Below are positions 34,801 to 43,960 of a stretch of 64,000 nt of DNA, piece by piece. The position numbers were made by a program, and so were the translations under genes. Position 1 is the first letter of the stretch; every line of letters begins with the position of its first letter. A model generated the notes under the pieces. It did not search any database. It was not told where the DNA came from and was given only the letters and a program-made list of their open reading frames with translations. The stretch is from contig NC_092572.1 of NCBI RefSeq assembly GCF_037975245.1, forward strand, positions 10,735,769 through 10,799,768, written 5' to 3'. The stretch is from Apostichopus japonicus. Taxonomy: Eukaryota > Echinodermata > Holothuroidea > Aspidochirotida > Stichopodidae.

Positions 34801-37800
34801 CTTCACAGTCCAGCATGTTCGGCCAAAAAAATAAATAATAATAATAATAAAAAATAATAAAAAACGCGAATTACGGGAAAAAACGCGAAAATGAAAAAAC
34901 AAAAGATCGGAAATCCGCGTTTCCGCTGAAGAGTCTCATGCCTGTAAGTATGAACAATCAATATTACAAACAGTTCTGTGTCACATCTATGCGGAATAGT
35001 ATTCGTCTGGTATCTTACAACAAAGCTGCATTGCAGAAAGGGCCCAAACGTCACACATGTATGTGCAGGGATTCAACTTTTTCAGTAATCTGAGGATACA
35101 CTAAATGTCACTGTCAAAGATGCCATGCAAGACATGATATTTCTATTATCTATCAACTTCATTACATGTCAATATTTTTACAGAATCTTCAACGAACAGT
35201 GAGTCACAAACAATCTTTTGGTGGTGGATCTCAAGTTTTTCTAGACATCAGAAAAATCTAACTACAGGTTTGGGGGCTTGCCCCATGAAGATCGATTTAG
35301 TGCTGTTTTAACTGCTAAAATCAATTCTATAATCTAAGCTATTCATCAAAGCACTCTTTGCATTGGTTATGGAGGAGGGTGGGCGTCTGGTGGTGGCACG
35401 TGACTCAGTCCTCATGGACAAATCCTAGGTTTTCGTTCTAAAAGTTTGCAACTTTGCAGACCACTGATTTACAGGATATTACGTTACCGAAAATGGGATG
35501 ACCTTCATATGAACAGAGGTCATCACTTCCCCTCTCATGCTGAACTGATCTGGTAGTTTTGGAAGTTCCTTGTGGCTCTTTCGTCCGATGCAGGAAATTC
35601 CAAGAGGAATCTGTTCAGTAGGTGACAAGAATAAATATAAAAAAACAGGAGAGGATACAAGATTTGGAATAGAGATAGATGGTAGCAGATTATCAAAGAC
35701 AGATGAAAATCTCTAGTTTCAGAGATAGAGTGTCAGGAGATTATCAAAGAGACATGAAATCTCTAGTGTCGTTGGAAAAATGGGTGGATGAAAAATGCAT
35801 AATATTCAACCTATTTATACACCATCCCTATTATGCAGCTTTGATTTCATACTGATGGTATCAAGAGATTTTACTAGTACTTGTATTTTCGCTGCCTGTA
35901 CTCAGAGTTTTGATTTCATACTAATCCATACCAAGAGATTCTACTATTACTCGTTTTCTGCTGTTGTACTCAAGAGCTTTGATTACATACTAATGGTACC
36001 AAGTGATTCTACTAGTACTTGTATTCTTGCTGTTTGTACTCAGAGCTTTGACTTCATACTAATGGTACCAAGAGATTCTCCTAGTACTCATATTGTTGGA
36101 CTAATACTACAACTCTACTGTTTTTGGTGCAAAGCAGAACAGTTAAAATCGAATAATAATTTATCGGGTATTACATCAATGGAAATGGACAATTTGCTTT
36201 ATATACAAGTGTGCAAAGATGTGTATAGCAGTTATTGTACACAGAAACTATAGTATTTCATAAAAAGACAAAAATTAGGAGCCTTCAAAACTGCTACACA
36301 CACTGTGAGCATTTATTACTAATATATAGGTTTTTCAGAACTACATATATGATGAATACCACAGTGCAAGATATATATAAAGGAAGAATTCACTTTAACT
36401 TTAACAGTCTGTAATATATTCAATGCAACCTCTATACTCTTTAAACAGACAGCACTCTGCCTGGAGGTTTAAACATGTTCTCTCACTGTATCCCATAGTA
36501 ATAATTCCACTGTAACAAAAACATGTAAAGTTCTACAGATTAACACTATGCTTATGGTACAGTACTTTACCTCAAAAGGTCGTTTCCACCAGGGTAGAGA
36601 AAGATGAACGTCAAAAAACTCATAGACATTACTAACTGGGTGTGTTCTGTTATACGGTGGCCTACGAGCTGCTCACAAATGAAACGAAGAAGAAACAAAG
36701 CAACAGAATGAGTTTCCTTTGCAAAGGGAGGACGGATGGGCTTGGGGAGTGGTGGGTGCCTTGGCCCACACTCTTCCATTATCGGTTGGTGGAAAAACTT
36801 AGTTGGGACATTAATCTTTTACAGTGAGTCGAGGAAGAATGATACCACTCAGGACTCACGATGTCCAGATGAAAATATCCAGAAGTAATGTAGTAGCAAA
36901 ACCATACTTTTACATTCCTCTATATAGATGAAATTAACAGCCAAAGTATGCCTCAGAGTGCAGCATTTGATGCCTAAACTTTTACCTTTTTTTTCAAGAT
37001 TTGCCTCTGGCCATTCCATAAGCTTCTGTGGCATTACTCAAATCAGTTGGGAGGGTGAAGAATCCCCCCTTGCCCCCTCCCTCCACCACGCCCCCTCCCT
37101 CCACCACCCACCTTAGAAATCCTGTGCACATCTTTTAACACCTGCAGCCAATATTTAAAGGTACAGTATTCATGAAGGTTGATGAAAACCATCTTCATAC
37201 AGTAGGAGGTGGTCTTCCATGCCCTTGTACACTTACTGTAATACACAAGTTTTCCCATTTAATCTGGCAGCATCATCTCATTCATTCCATCTCTTGTGCA
37301 CAGAATTGCCAGAAAATCATAGTTAGTCACTGAATTCTAAGGAACTGCGTCAGTTTTCCTTTTGAATCTTACTAACTTTGAGAAAGTATTATTCTTTGAA
37401 AGATTTTGCTAATTATAACAAGGCAAAAGAGGACTGAACAAACAAACGAACAGCAACCAAAAATAAATTGTCCACATGAATGATATCTGAACCAGTGACC
37501 ACAGAGTTACGAGCGGTGAGATCTACCAACTGGGCTATCCAGCCATTAGTTGATGACAATCTCTACTGAATATCTAGCCATATTTGGGGCAGAGGTGGGG
37601 GACGGGGTGGGTGATGGGGGGAGGGGCCAGTCAGAAGCCATCTAGTACCTTGCGTACAGTGTACTATAACCTAGGATCACATCACAATATCATTCCATGT
37701 AGTACAACCCAGAGAGTGTCATGGAAGGGATTTCTGACTGTTTAATATGGTCTATATAGGTATATTGTATGTGTGGGCAAATGAGCCACAGCAAAGTGGC

Positions 37801-39705
37801 AGGAAATTATAAACAAATTTGAAAAGAACCATTGAAGAAAGTGGGGGGGGAGGGGGATATTATAAAAACTGTAATAAAGCGGTGTGGCAGCAAATGTTAG
37901 AAAGGACATAGTCTAGGATACGATTTCATTATATGTGGTAGTGTAGCTTCTTAAACTATGTCCCAGAAAATAACAACTTACAACTAGAAGTCCCATTGAT
38001 GGTGGCTCTCACTAGCACTTGAGTACCATTTGTGGCAGAGTGGTATCCTTTTATGGTGAAGTAGTGGTGCAGGTCAATTGATGTACCATCATCATGCGGT
38101 ATGTTTGTCACCCAGTGATCTACGGGTATCCCTCTGACCTCATCCTGTCCGAGGTAGGTCTCGTTGAATTGTTTGCCAAATCGCAAAAAATCTGCTGTGC
38201 TGTTGATGTGGACTTGTTTCCCCTCGTAATGGAAACCGAAAACGTTGGTTCTACTGTTTGTTAGCTCTGAAACGTGACACCTTGGTTCACCTAGTACATA
38301 TTGTGAAAAACAAGGCAGAGTATTTCTGGTGTACACGGTAACTCTGCGTGTCCCGTAAATTGGTGTAAGTGTGTGTGTTATAACTTTGTAACTGCCCTAA
38401 AAGGTCAGTGCTATACAGTAAATTGTTACACTTTTTCACAATTTAAAATTTTTAACGGACATGGCCAAAACAGCCACAATGAAACAAGAAAGTTCAATTT
38501 TGTATTTTAAGACACTTTCATGAATTAGCTGGCCTTTCCACCCATTTAGCATATAATTATACAGTATATATACTTGCATTTTCGAATCAGCTTTGACTCC
38601 TGACCTGTACAAGTATAATTCTGTCTACTTCTGGTTGAATCTGATCAAACCATCAATCAAATAACATTGCTGAGGATAGTTAACTAAACCACTGAGCCTT
38701 AATCAGTGAGGTTACCATCACCGGCATCTTTTAGAGTAACAATAATGCCCTTACTATCACCTATATCATGCAGAGTATTGCCTCAAGATTGGGTGCAGTA
38801 GTATCAGTAAACTTTACTAAATCTCAATAAATTTATTTTTTTGAGCGGTGAATTTCCCAAAAATCTCCCATGAACCTGGTGCTAGGCATAGCACAATTTT
38901 AACTAACCCTGGTCTTAATTGTCTCACATTAGGTATATGTCCGGTTAAAAACTTTGAACCCAAAATCAACATACATACTGTACATGTGTGCTGAAAACTC
39001 CAGTGTAAATGTAATGCAGACCTGCAAATCCACCACCTCCCTCACACCCCCCCCCCCCGAACTCTGCCCAAGGTTTGAACCTGGATATTTCCAAATTTAA
39101 AACCTGGAATGTGGTGCTTGAAACCTACAGATTATGCAAAATGTTGTCAAGTCAAATAAACCTCAACATTGAACATTCTACTAAGATATTTGGTGTTTTT
39201 CTGAGCTGTGCTTGTAATTCAAAAGTTTTGTGTATCATTTCTAATTTGAAATATATACACAAAACTACATGTAAATTTGCTATACAGTTTTTGTTTCACT
39301 AGTTTGTGGTTTTTGGGCGATACGTTCAACACTGGGAATCTCGTGGTAGATTTTTTTCTCTGAGATTTAGCCAAGTACAGCATATGTGGAAACATTGATT
39401 TTATATGTATACTCACCTTCAGCCCAAGTCACACTAATTTGCTGTAGATTGTTGTAATCGTAAGTAATGAATGTAGTTGTATTTCTGTAAAATATGAAGG
39501 CTGCTCCTCGGTTGCCGGGGCCATCATATATCTCCTCCAAATAAATGGTTTGGTTGAAAGAATTGATATTGGCTTCAATATTCATGTAAAACTGGTCAGG
39601 TAATTCGGGAAGAGGCTGATCAGCTTTATCCTCTTGTGAAGTAACAGAACTTGTCACGACCACGAAAAGCAAAGCGTAGAGGAGGACTATCTTGTAGGGT
39701 GCCAT
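22731..39705 (-). CDS. LolA-like-domain type I membrane glycoprotein, 12 exons, 603 aa
   Basis: CDS exons are 39705-39417, 38341-37982, 36635-36571, 35610-35488, 34289-34199, 33274-33102, 32889-32794, 31459-31382, 29914-29762, 25787-25605, 23350-23269 and 22849-22731. All phases agree. Residues 1-23 are a signal peptide. The ectodomain repeats a module: PELPDQF (33-39) with RGIPVDHW (166-173), then PKLPDQF (255-261) with RGLDVESW (371-378). About 16 N-X-S/T sites imply heavy glycosylation. A single membrane segment (about 566-589) is followed by a short tail, [13 protein letters not shown]. The RG-P-VD-W motif and overall layout match, from memory, uncharacterised invertebrate surface proteins annotated with LolA-like (lipoprotein-carrier fold) domains. 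The family call is moderate and no function is known. A start at 39714 (MNKMAP) is possible; 39705 has the better context (AAAATGG). Confidence 0.85.
23269..23350 (-). CDS. Membrane glycoprotein exon 11 (juxtamembrane stalk)
   Basis: Acceptor CCCTTTAG|ATGAAG, donor GTCG|GTGAGT. Encodes the polar stalk [19 protein letters not shown] and an NRS glycosylation site before the membrane segment. Confidence 0.9.
24474..24625. repeat. Two direct copies of an 82-bp unit in intron 10
   Basis: Units beginning GATAAATCCCAAAGTTGGAC lie at 24474 and 24556. A diverged single copy lies near 24076. Confidence 0.9.
25225..25563 (-). mobile_element. Small non-autonomous element with GGGCGTAGGA ends, copy 2
   Basis: This is the inverted counterpart of 4664-5015, with shared ends and two (reverse) AGATGCAATTTGGTGC motifs near 25330 and 25409. 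It lies in intron 10 close to the exon 10 donor. Confidence 0.75.
25605..25787 (-). CDS. Membrane glycoprotein exon 10
   Basis: Acceptor GATAAACAG|GTAGAA, donor GAAGAG|GTTTGT. Exactly 61 codons, including [13 protein letters not shown]. An element insertion (25225-25563) ends about 40 bases beyond this donor. Confidence 0.9.
26058..26220. mobile_element. MITE with 6-bp target-site duplication, copy 1
   Basis: A 163-base element starts CAGGGATGAGCCT and ends ATCATGCCTG. It is flanked on both sides by CAAAAT (26052-26057 and 26221-26226). It shares ends with 34503-34944. No coding capacity. Confidence 0.75.
26535..26830 (-). mobile_element. tRNA-derived SINE, copy 1
   Basis: On the minus strand the head contains GGTTCGATCCCC, a match to the pol III B box, and the body aligns over its length with the plus-strand copy at 58855-59105 (shared TTTCTAAATTGAAAAGAT and GAAGCAATGAGGT). 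It lies in intron 10. Confidence 0.8.
26831..28010. repeat. Diverged tandem repeat of about 300 bp
   Basis: Phrases such as ATTGATTCAACTTGTG (27367, 27660, 27962), GAGATATCGTGTTTACAA and TATGAATATT(A/C)A recur at roughly 300-base spacing with many substitutions. Related phrases appear near 43380-43460, so this is an interspersed family. Confidence 0.7.
28803..29184. mobile_element. hAT-like MITE with CAGGGTTGTCCAACC ends
   Basis: The left end CAGGGTTGTCCAACC mirrors the right end GGTTGGACAACCCTG. The 8-base flanks CACTCGCG and CTCTAGCG agree at 6 of 8 positions, consistent with an aged 8-base duplication. No transposase. Intron 9. Confidence 0.8.
29570..29765 (-). repeat. About 40-bp minisatellite copying the exon 9 donor
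   Basis: Minus-strand units read CTTGYTGGATCARGTRTGAT-like sequence. The true donor (GT at 29763) is followed by look-alikes with GT at 29723, 29679 and 29603 and GC at 29640. The unit overlaps the coding end of exon 9. Confidence 0.85.
29762..29914 (-). CDS. Membrane glycoprotein exon 9 (donor ambiguous by 2 bases)
   Basis: The acceptor is ACATTAG|GATCCG at 29915. Either the donor GGT|GTGACC joins exon 10 at 25787 (phase 0), or the stronger-looking TCAG|GTGTGA (end 29764) joins a GTAG|AAGAAG acceptor four bases into exon 10. Both keep the frame and differ by GVE versus E. A donor-copy ladder follows immediately. Confidence 0.8.
29998..30835. repeat. 840-base pure purine minisatellite (GGGGAGAGGAA)n
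   Basis: The plus strand is almost entirely G and A across the block, in GGGGAGAGGAAG-like units with a longer internal duplication (about 120 bases, 30375-30490 against 30497-30610). Long open frames on both strands are repeat artefacts. It lies in intron 8. Confidence 0.95.
31011..31056. repeat. (TA)n microsatellite
   Basis: About 23 TA units just left of a TA-flanked inverted-repeat element. Confidence 0.95.
31068..31323. mobile_element. MITE with CCTTAGGTCRACAGT ends in TA-rich DNA
   Basis: The left end TACCTTAGGTCGACAGT mirrors the right end ACTGTTGACCTAAGGTA. The flanking TA pairs fit a TA target-site duplication of the Tc1/mariner type. Near the left end the GGTCGAC core repeats several times in both orientations. 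It is intronic, between exons 8 and 9, and its right edge is about 60 bases from exon 8. Confidence 0.7.
31382..31459 (-). CDS. Membrane glycoprotein exon 8
   Basis: Acceptor TTCTTCAG|GTAAAT, donor ACT|GTAAGT. Exactly 26 codons, [20 protein letters not shown] then DRGIIT. Confidence 0.9.
31761..31892. repeat. TA/TAGA microsatellite
   Basis: TATATATC, (TA)n and TAGAGATATA repeats in intron 7. Confidence 0.95.
32216..32338. repeat. 61-bp direct duplication
   Basis: ACAAAACCATTGACCATTGT followed by TTGAGGTGGGGTTT occurs twice in tandem. Intron 7. Confidence 0.9.
32794..32889 (-). CDS. Membrane glycoprotein exon 7 (RGLDVESW motif)
   Basis: Acceptor AAAACAG|TCTGAG, donor TCT|GTAAGT. Exactly 32 codons. 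Carries the second copy of the RG-x-x-V-x-x-W motif. Confidence 0.9.
33102..33274 (-). CDS. Membrane glycoprotein exon 6
   Basis: Acceptor TATGCAG|GTCTTA, donor AAG|GTAATA. Residues 310-367, with NVSTIN and NLTWAY glycosylation sites. Confidence 0.9.
34199..34289 (-). CDS. Membrane glycoprotein exon 5
   Basis: Acceptor CTCCAG|GCATAC at 34290, donor TATG|GTGAGC at 34198. Encodes [18 protein letters not shown]. The acceptor and first exon bases are duplicated 130 bases upstream. Confidence 0.9.
34283..34502 (-). repeat. 130-bp duplication copying the exon 5 acceptor
   Basis: The sequence from the first 7 coding bases of exon 5 through the acceptor into intron 4 (from 34283) recurs at 34413. 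The second copy is split by the MITE at 34503-34944 and resumes at 34945. Confidence 0.9.
34503..34944. mobile_element. MITE with 6-bp target-site duplication, copy 2
   Basis: A 442-base element with ends CAGGGATGAGACT and AGTCTCATGCCTG (12 of 13 inverted matches). It is flanked by TAAGTA at 34497-34502 and 34945-34950. The first copy of the surrounding 130-bp unit shows the empty site. The interior contains a GGGGAGG...CCTCCCC palindrome and an AGATGCAAAATGGTGG motif. Confidence 0.85.
35488..35610 (-). CDS. Membrane glycoprotein exon 4 (second module start)
   Basis: Acceptor CTGAACAG|ATTCCT, donor TCG|GTAACG. Exactly 41 codons. Contains PKLPDQF, the counterpart of PELPDQF in exon 1. Confidence 0.9.
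35825..36095. repeat. About 66-bp tandem repeat, four copies
   Basis: Units contain TTTGATTTCATACTAATGGT, AAGAGATTCTACTAGTACT and a short spacer. Intron 3. The plus-strand 152-codon frame across it is a repeat by-product. Confidence 0.9.
36571..36635 (-). CDS. Membrane glycoprotein exon 3
   Basis: Acceptor CACCCAG|TTAGTA at 36636, donor GAG|GTAAAG at 36570. It encodes [20 protein letters not shown] and ends phase 0. A rival TTAG acceptor 4 bases later would break the frame. Confidence 0.85.
37495..37565 (-). mobile_element. tRNA-like fragment (SINE head or tRNA pseudogene)
   Basis: The minus strand reads ATAGCCCAGTTGGTAGATCT (A-box-like), an anticodon-like CTCGTAA and then GGTTCAGAT (degenerate B box), at tRNA-like spacing. 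The acceptor stem does not pair well, so a functional tRNA is unlikely. Confidence 0.5.
37982..38341 (-). CDS. Membrane glycoprotein exon 2 (RGIPVDHW motif)
   Basis: The acceptor GCAGAG|TTACCG at 38342 is required by the phase-1 donor of exon 1 (G+TT = Val). The donor is AGTT|GTAAGT at 37981. At 360 bases it is the largest exon, with residues 97-216 and five N-X-S/T sites. Confidence 0.9.
39417..39705 (-). CDS. Membrane glycoprotein exon 1 (signal peptide, first module start)
   Basis: Codons 1-96 plus one base; donor GAAG|GTGAGT at 39416. The signal peptide hydrophobic core is [19 protein letters not shown] and two N-glycosylation sites follow. Confidence 0.85.
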
Positions 39706-41180
39706 TTTATTCATGGGAACTGCGTAAATCTTTCTGATGGAAAATGACATCAATGTTTGGTAAGTAATTGAATAACTGTCTTTGTGTGAGTGTACCTGCA
39801 AATAATATAGGCCCAATGCCTCTATGCTGAATAAATTTGATTGAAAAATTGGATTGGAAAATAAACTGAATAAATTGGACAGAATTACCAGTATTGTAAC
39901 GAGTCATGACTCTTTCACAAAAGACTCTCGAATAGCAGTCTGCAAAGTTTCCCAACAGAAATAATAAAGAAAATGTGTGCAAAGTACTGTAAATATGACT
40001 CACTATTAAATATGCATGTCATGAAGTGGCTTGAGCTTTACAAAGCCTGTAAAACATATATGTACAGTACAGGTAGGTAACATGTTACAGAAGACTGTAG
40101 TAGGTATACTTTTACAATGTGTGTTAAAATTGCCAGTTCAAACATGTGGTACAGGCCTACCATCCTATTCCTAACTTAGAAGTTAGACCTAGGCTATTCA
40201 AGTTCTTATTTTAGCCAAGCCATACCCCATAGTCTACAGTACATATGCCTACATTACTAAGACTAAGCTATTGTATTTGTTTGATAATTAACCAGATGTT
40301 CAGTCAATAAAGATACTGCATGACAGCTGACATACTTATTATTATTAAAACGGGTGGTTATGGCTGTCATCGATGGATTTGACTTGGCTCGGAGTAGCGC
40401 GATAGGCTTAGCCACTAACAATAATTTAATAAATAACAAATACTATTACTAGTACTGTACCAGTACTCATAGTAGGTCTACAACTTCAGTGAACTGAAGT
40501 CGTTTCAGTGGTTTGGTTCCCAGGTTAGCAGGCATTATTTACTTAGCCACAAAGTGAAATGTTATGCAAGACAAAGTTTGTCGGATGAGTGTTTCAAAGC
40601 TTATACATTTAAGTGACAATATAATGACTGGTGGGGAGTAGAGTGAATGTAGTAATCGCAATACGTACCTTACAAAATAACCGTATGAAATGTAGGCCGA
40701 AACGTTCACTTTGATGAAAATGTCGCACGATCGATTCAGAGGTTCTCGTGTGTGTTCTCGTTCGATCTCCAACAACAGAACTCACTCATGTGATCGTTTC
40801 ATACCGGATTGGAGCTAGCAGTTATTAACAGCAGCCACTCACCTTTGACCATTGACGCAACCATCATGCTTTTAGAAAGGTAAAGTTTTTAGTGCCATTG
40901 CAAGGTAATAGGTATTATGGGGGAAATAATAATAATTAGTCATTAAACTGCAACTTAACAAATTAACATTTATACGGCCTCTTAACTACATACAGCGGGT
41001 CTTCCGAAGTCCCCCTCCCCCAAGCAAAAGGAGTTAGGCACGAAATATATTAATGATACAAACAGTATAAATTATAACCAGAATGCAAAATGCATTGAGG
41101 TTTCGATGACTTCAATGCACTACACTTCTGGTTGTTAGTATAACCAGAACTAGCTGTTACAATACCAGTATGGCATGATA
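39706..41180. other. Upstream region of the membrane-protein gene
   Basis: It probably contains the promoter and possibly a non-coding first exon, but I could not place either. No TATA box stands out. Other than AT-rich stretches no feature is supported. Confidence 0.4.
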
Positions 41181-42058
41181 ACACAGGTCAGTGTACTGTA
41201 CGTGGCTGTACACACCTCCATCAAAAACAATAGGGGTCTTGTACTCAATGTTATGAATCCACACACCAAGTCTTACAAAACCAAACCAAACCTTGATCTC
41301 TAATAACTTCGCACATTAAGGTTGCAGAGGAGTCAACTTATGGACAATTTAGATTGGAATATGGACACGAAACTTCAAATAATCAATTTGAAAGAAACTA
41401 ATACTGGTCACTGGAGGTCAACCTGAGGTCAAAGGTCACCCAAATGCAGGTCGACTATTGGATTACAATAGTTAAACTCCCAACCTTAATGGACATTTGG
41501 TTCACAAGTTATTGCAAAAATACTAGTTTTTGACCCCTAATTGACCTTTTTTGACCTTGAATCATATTACCGTTATGTTTGGAAACGATCCCTTACCCCA
41601 TTCACAACTAGTCCCATAATATCAACCATTTCGGACCCTGGCAGTGGTAGTTTCACAAGTTATTGAGAAAAAACACATTTTGACCCATAAATGACCTTTG
41701 GTGACCTTGGATCACATCACGGTTATTTTGGAAAATATGCCCCTACTTCATTCACAACTTGTCCTAATATACCAGCCATGTCAGATTTCGTGACTAGAAG
41801 ATGTTGCAAAAATTAGCACAAGTTGGCAGTTTTTTGCACATAATCAACCTTTAATGACCTTGGATGACCTGATGGTTTTTATAAAAATTGTTCCTCTTGA
41901 TGATGTGCACTCTGTCCTAAAAAAAAGTTTTGCCTACAATGTACACACAAAATGTTATTGCTAGAAAGGTACCAAACCCAACCTTTGGCCCCTCATAATT
42001 GAGAACTGGGTGTCCGATTAAAGCGGGATTTGGTTTCTTCTATATAGCACAAAGAGCT

Positions 42059-42560
42059 CTATAGTAGTAGTAGTAAGTTGAGTCTCGTCTATCCGACATG
42101 CTCAGTGATTAACCTCCGCCACGTATCACGATCTTGCGCAAGGTTTATTGCTTCCTCGAAATTGTTAATATTAATGTCCTTAAATTGCGACTTTTTATTT
42201 TCCAAGCAAGGTAGTAAAGGGCCTTCCTACTGATTTAGCAGTATGTCTCAGTGCTTCTATTAAAGCAACCTTTGCTGGAGCGTCCTCCTGGAGTCTTGCT
42301 ACATGACCGAAAAATCTCAATCTTCTATGTGCGACTATGGATAACCAAGGTGTTTGGTTGGTTTCGTTGTAGAGCTCATCATTTGATAACCAATTATTAT
42401 TGGTCCATCTAATGTTGAGAATATTTCGAAGTAGTCTCCTTTGAAAAGTGTCAATGTTGCGATCAAGATCCTTCGTTGTGCCCCACAGTTCGCAATTTTA
42501 CAAAAAAATACTCTTTAATAAAGTCTTAAAAATCCTAAGCTTAATGTTCCGACTTATATT
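42059..42560 (-). pseudogene. Decayed LINE 3' end (reverse-transcriptase ORF tail)
   Basis: The minus strand translates, with breaks, to a typical non-LTR retrotransposon C-terminus: RNIDTFQRRLLRNILNIRW, then AHRRLRFFGHVARLQEDAPA, SVGRPF, and after a frame break NLAQDRDTWRRLITEHVG. It ends in a short TACTACTAC tail near 42060. Frame breaks and truncation mean it is dead. The clade is not determined; the FFGHVARL and AQDRDTWR motifs are common to CR1/Jockey-like and related elements. Confidence 0.8.
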
Positions 42561-42582
42561 TTGCTTTTTAAAAGAGCTCTAT

Positions 42583-42757
42583 CATATATCATATCATATC
42601 ATATCATATAATATCATATCATATCATATCATATCATATCATATCATATCATATGATATGATATCATATGATATGATATGATATGATATCATATCATATC
42701 ATATCATATCATATATCATATCATATCATATATCATATCATATCATATATCATATAT
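42583..42757. repeat. ATATC/GATAT pentanucleotide repeat with strand switches
   Basis: (CATAT)n-type repeats switch to the complementary ATATG phase near 42650 and back near 42690, creating inverted repeats able to fold. Located next to the LINE remnant. Confidence 0.9.
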
Positions 42758-43460
42758 CAAAATATTGACAAACTTTTTTTGTTTTGCCCCGTATCTCCTA
42801 AAATGGGCATATTTTCAAGATTTGACCTTTGACCTTTTGACCTCAAGGTCAAGATGTAGTTTGACACGCTGATTCCAAAAAGCAACATGGCAAGCCTGTG
42901 CGACCATCCCAACTGTCGTTATTAAAAACAAACAAAAAAGACCTCTGATAACTTCGTACACGAAGGTCGTACAGGGGTCAACCATAGATCATTTTGATCG
43001 GAAGGTACCTTTGAGATCCGATTATGGCCACGAAAATTCATACAACCAAAAAAACTGATAAAGGTCACCGGAGGTCAACCTGAGGTCAAAGGTCACCCAG
43101 ATGCGGGCCCACTACTGGATTACAATAGTGTAACTCCCAACCTTGACGGACATTTTGTTCTCAAGTTATTACAAAAATACCAGTTTTTGACCCCTGATTG
43201 ACCTTGGATCACATGACCGTTATGTTTGGAAACGATCCCTTACCCCATTCACAACTAGTCCCAAAATATCAACCATGTCGGACCCTGTCAATGGGAGTTA
43301 TTGCTTGTTTTAATATTTTGGTTTTTGGCCTCTTAACTGACCTTTGGTAACCTTGACAGGCACCTAAAACGATAGGGCACATCAACTCAATGTGGTTCTC
43401 ATATACACCAAATATTAGATTGGTCCAAGCTTCCCTTCTTGAGATATCGTGTTTACAAGC

Positions 43461-43960
43461 GAGGTGTCACACACACACACACACATTTTTGTATTACATT
43501 CAGACCGAGGACCCCATTGTATTTTCCATTGTTCAAATCCACGTACCCTACCCCATACAATAGAATTCTTTCGAGGACATGGTGATTCTTTAGAAATCAC
43601 AACCGAGGACCTGAAATTCTTTTGTTCAAGTCCGCAGTCAGATAGAAAAACAAACACACGCATACACCACACACACTCTCCGCCTACATGAATGCATAGG
43701 TTACGATTATCATCGAAACCAAAAGTAATTGAAGCTCGTGACTTTCCGGTAAAGAAAAGATCAGCGTCGAGTTCCAAGGAAAAGTTAGGAAATACTATAC
43801 CGTGGTACCCTCATTACTTAGTGACCCTCATGCACTTTCAAATAAACGAGCGCATTTCCTTCGCAAATTTCCAAAATGATTGCGACGAAATACACTTTCT
43901 CAAGGACGTTTATGAGGCTGAGAGGATGTGGATAATTACGAGCGTTTGTAGACTATACAT
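43461..43960. other. Unassigned intergenic sequence
   Basis: Includes a short (CA)n at about 43467-43485. Open frames on both strands of 80-120 codons overlap each other and show no domain or splice support. Confidence 0.4.

Larger units (their letters stand above)
41181..43460. repeat. Interspersed repeat rich in AGGTCA, in at least two diverged copies
   Basis: About 41280-41790 and 42930-43330 share long phrases (GGAGGTCAACCTGAGGTCAA, GGAAACGATCCCTTACCCC, TATCAACCAT). The block around 43370-43450 resembles the 27-28-kb repeat. Perfect AGGTCAAAGGTCA direct repeats lie at 41426-41438 and 43083-43095 (plus) and 42823-42835 (minus). Confidence 0.75.
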
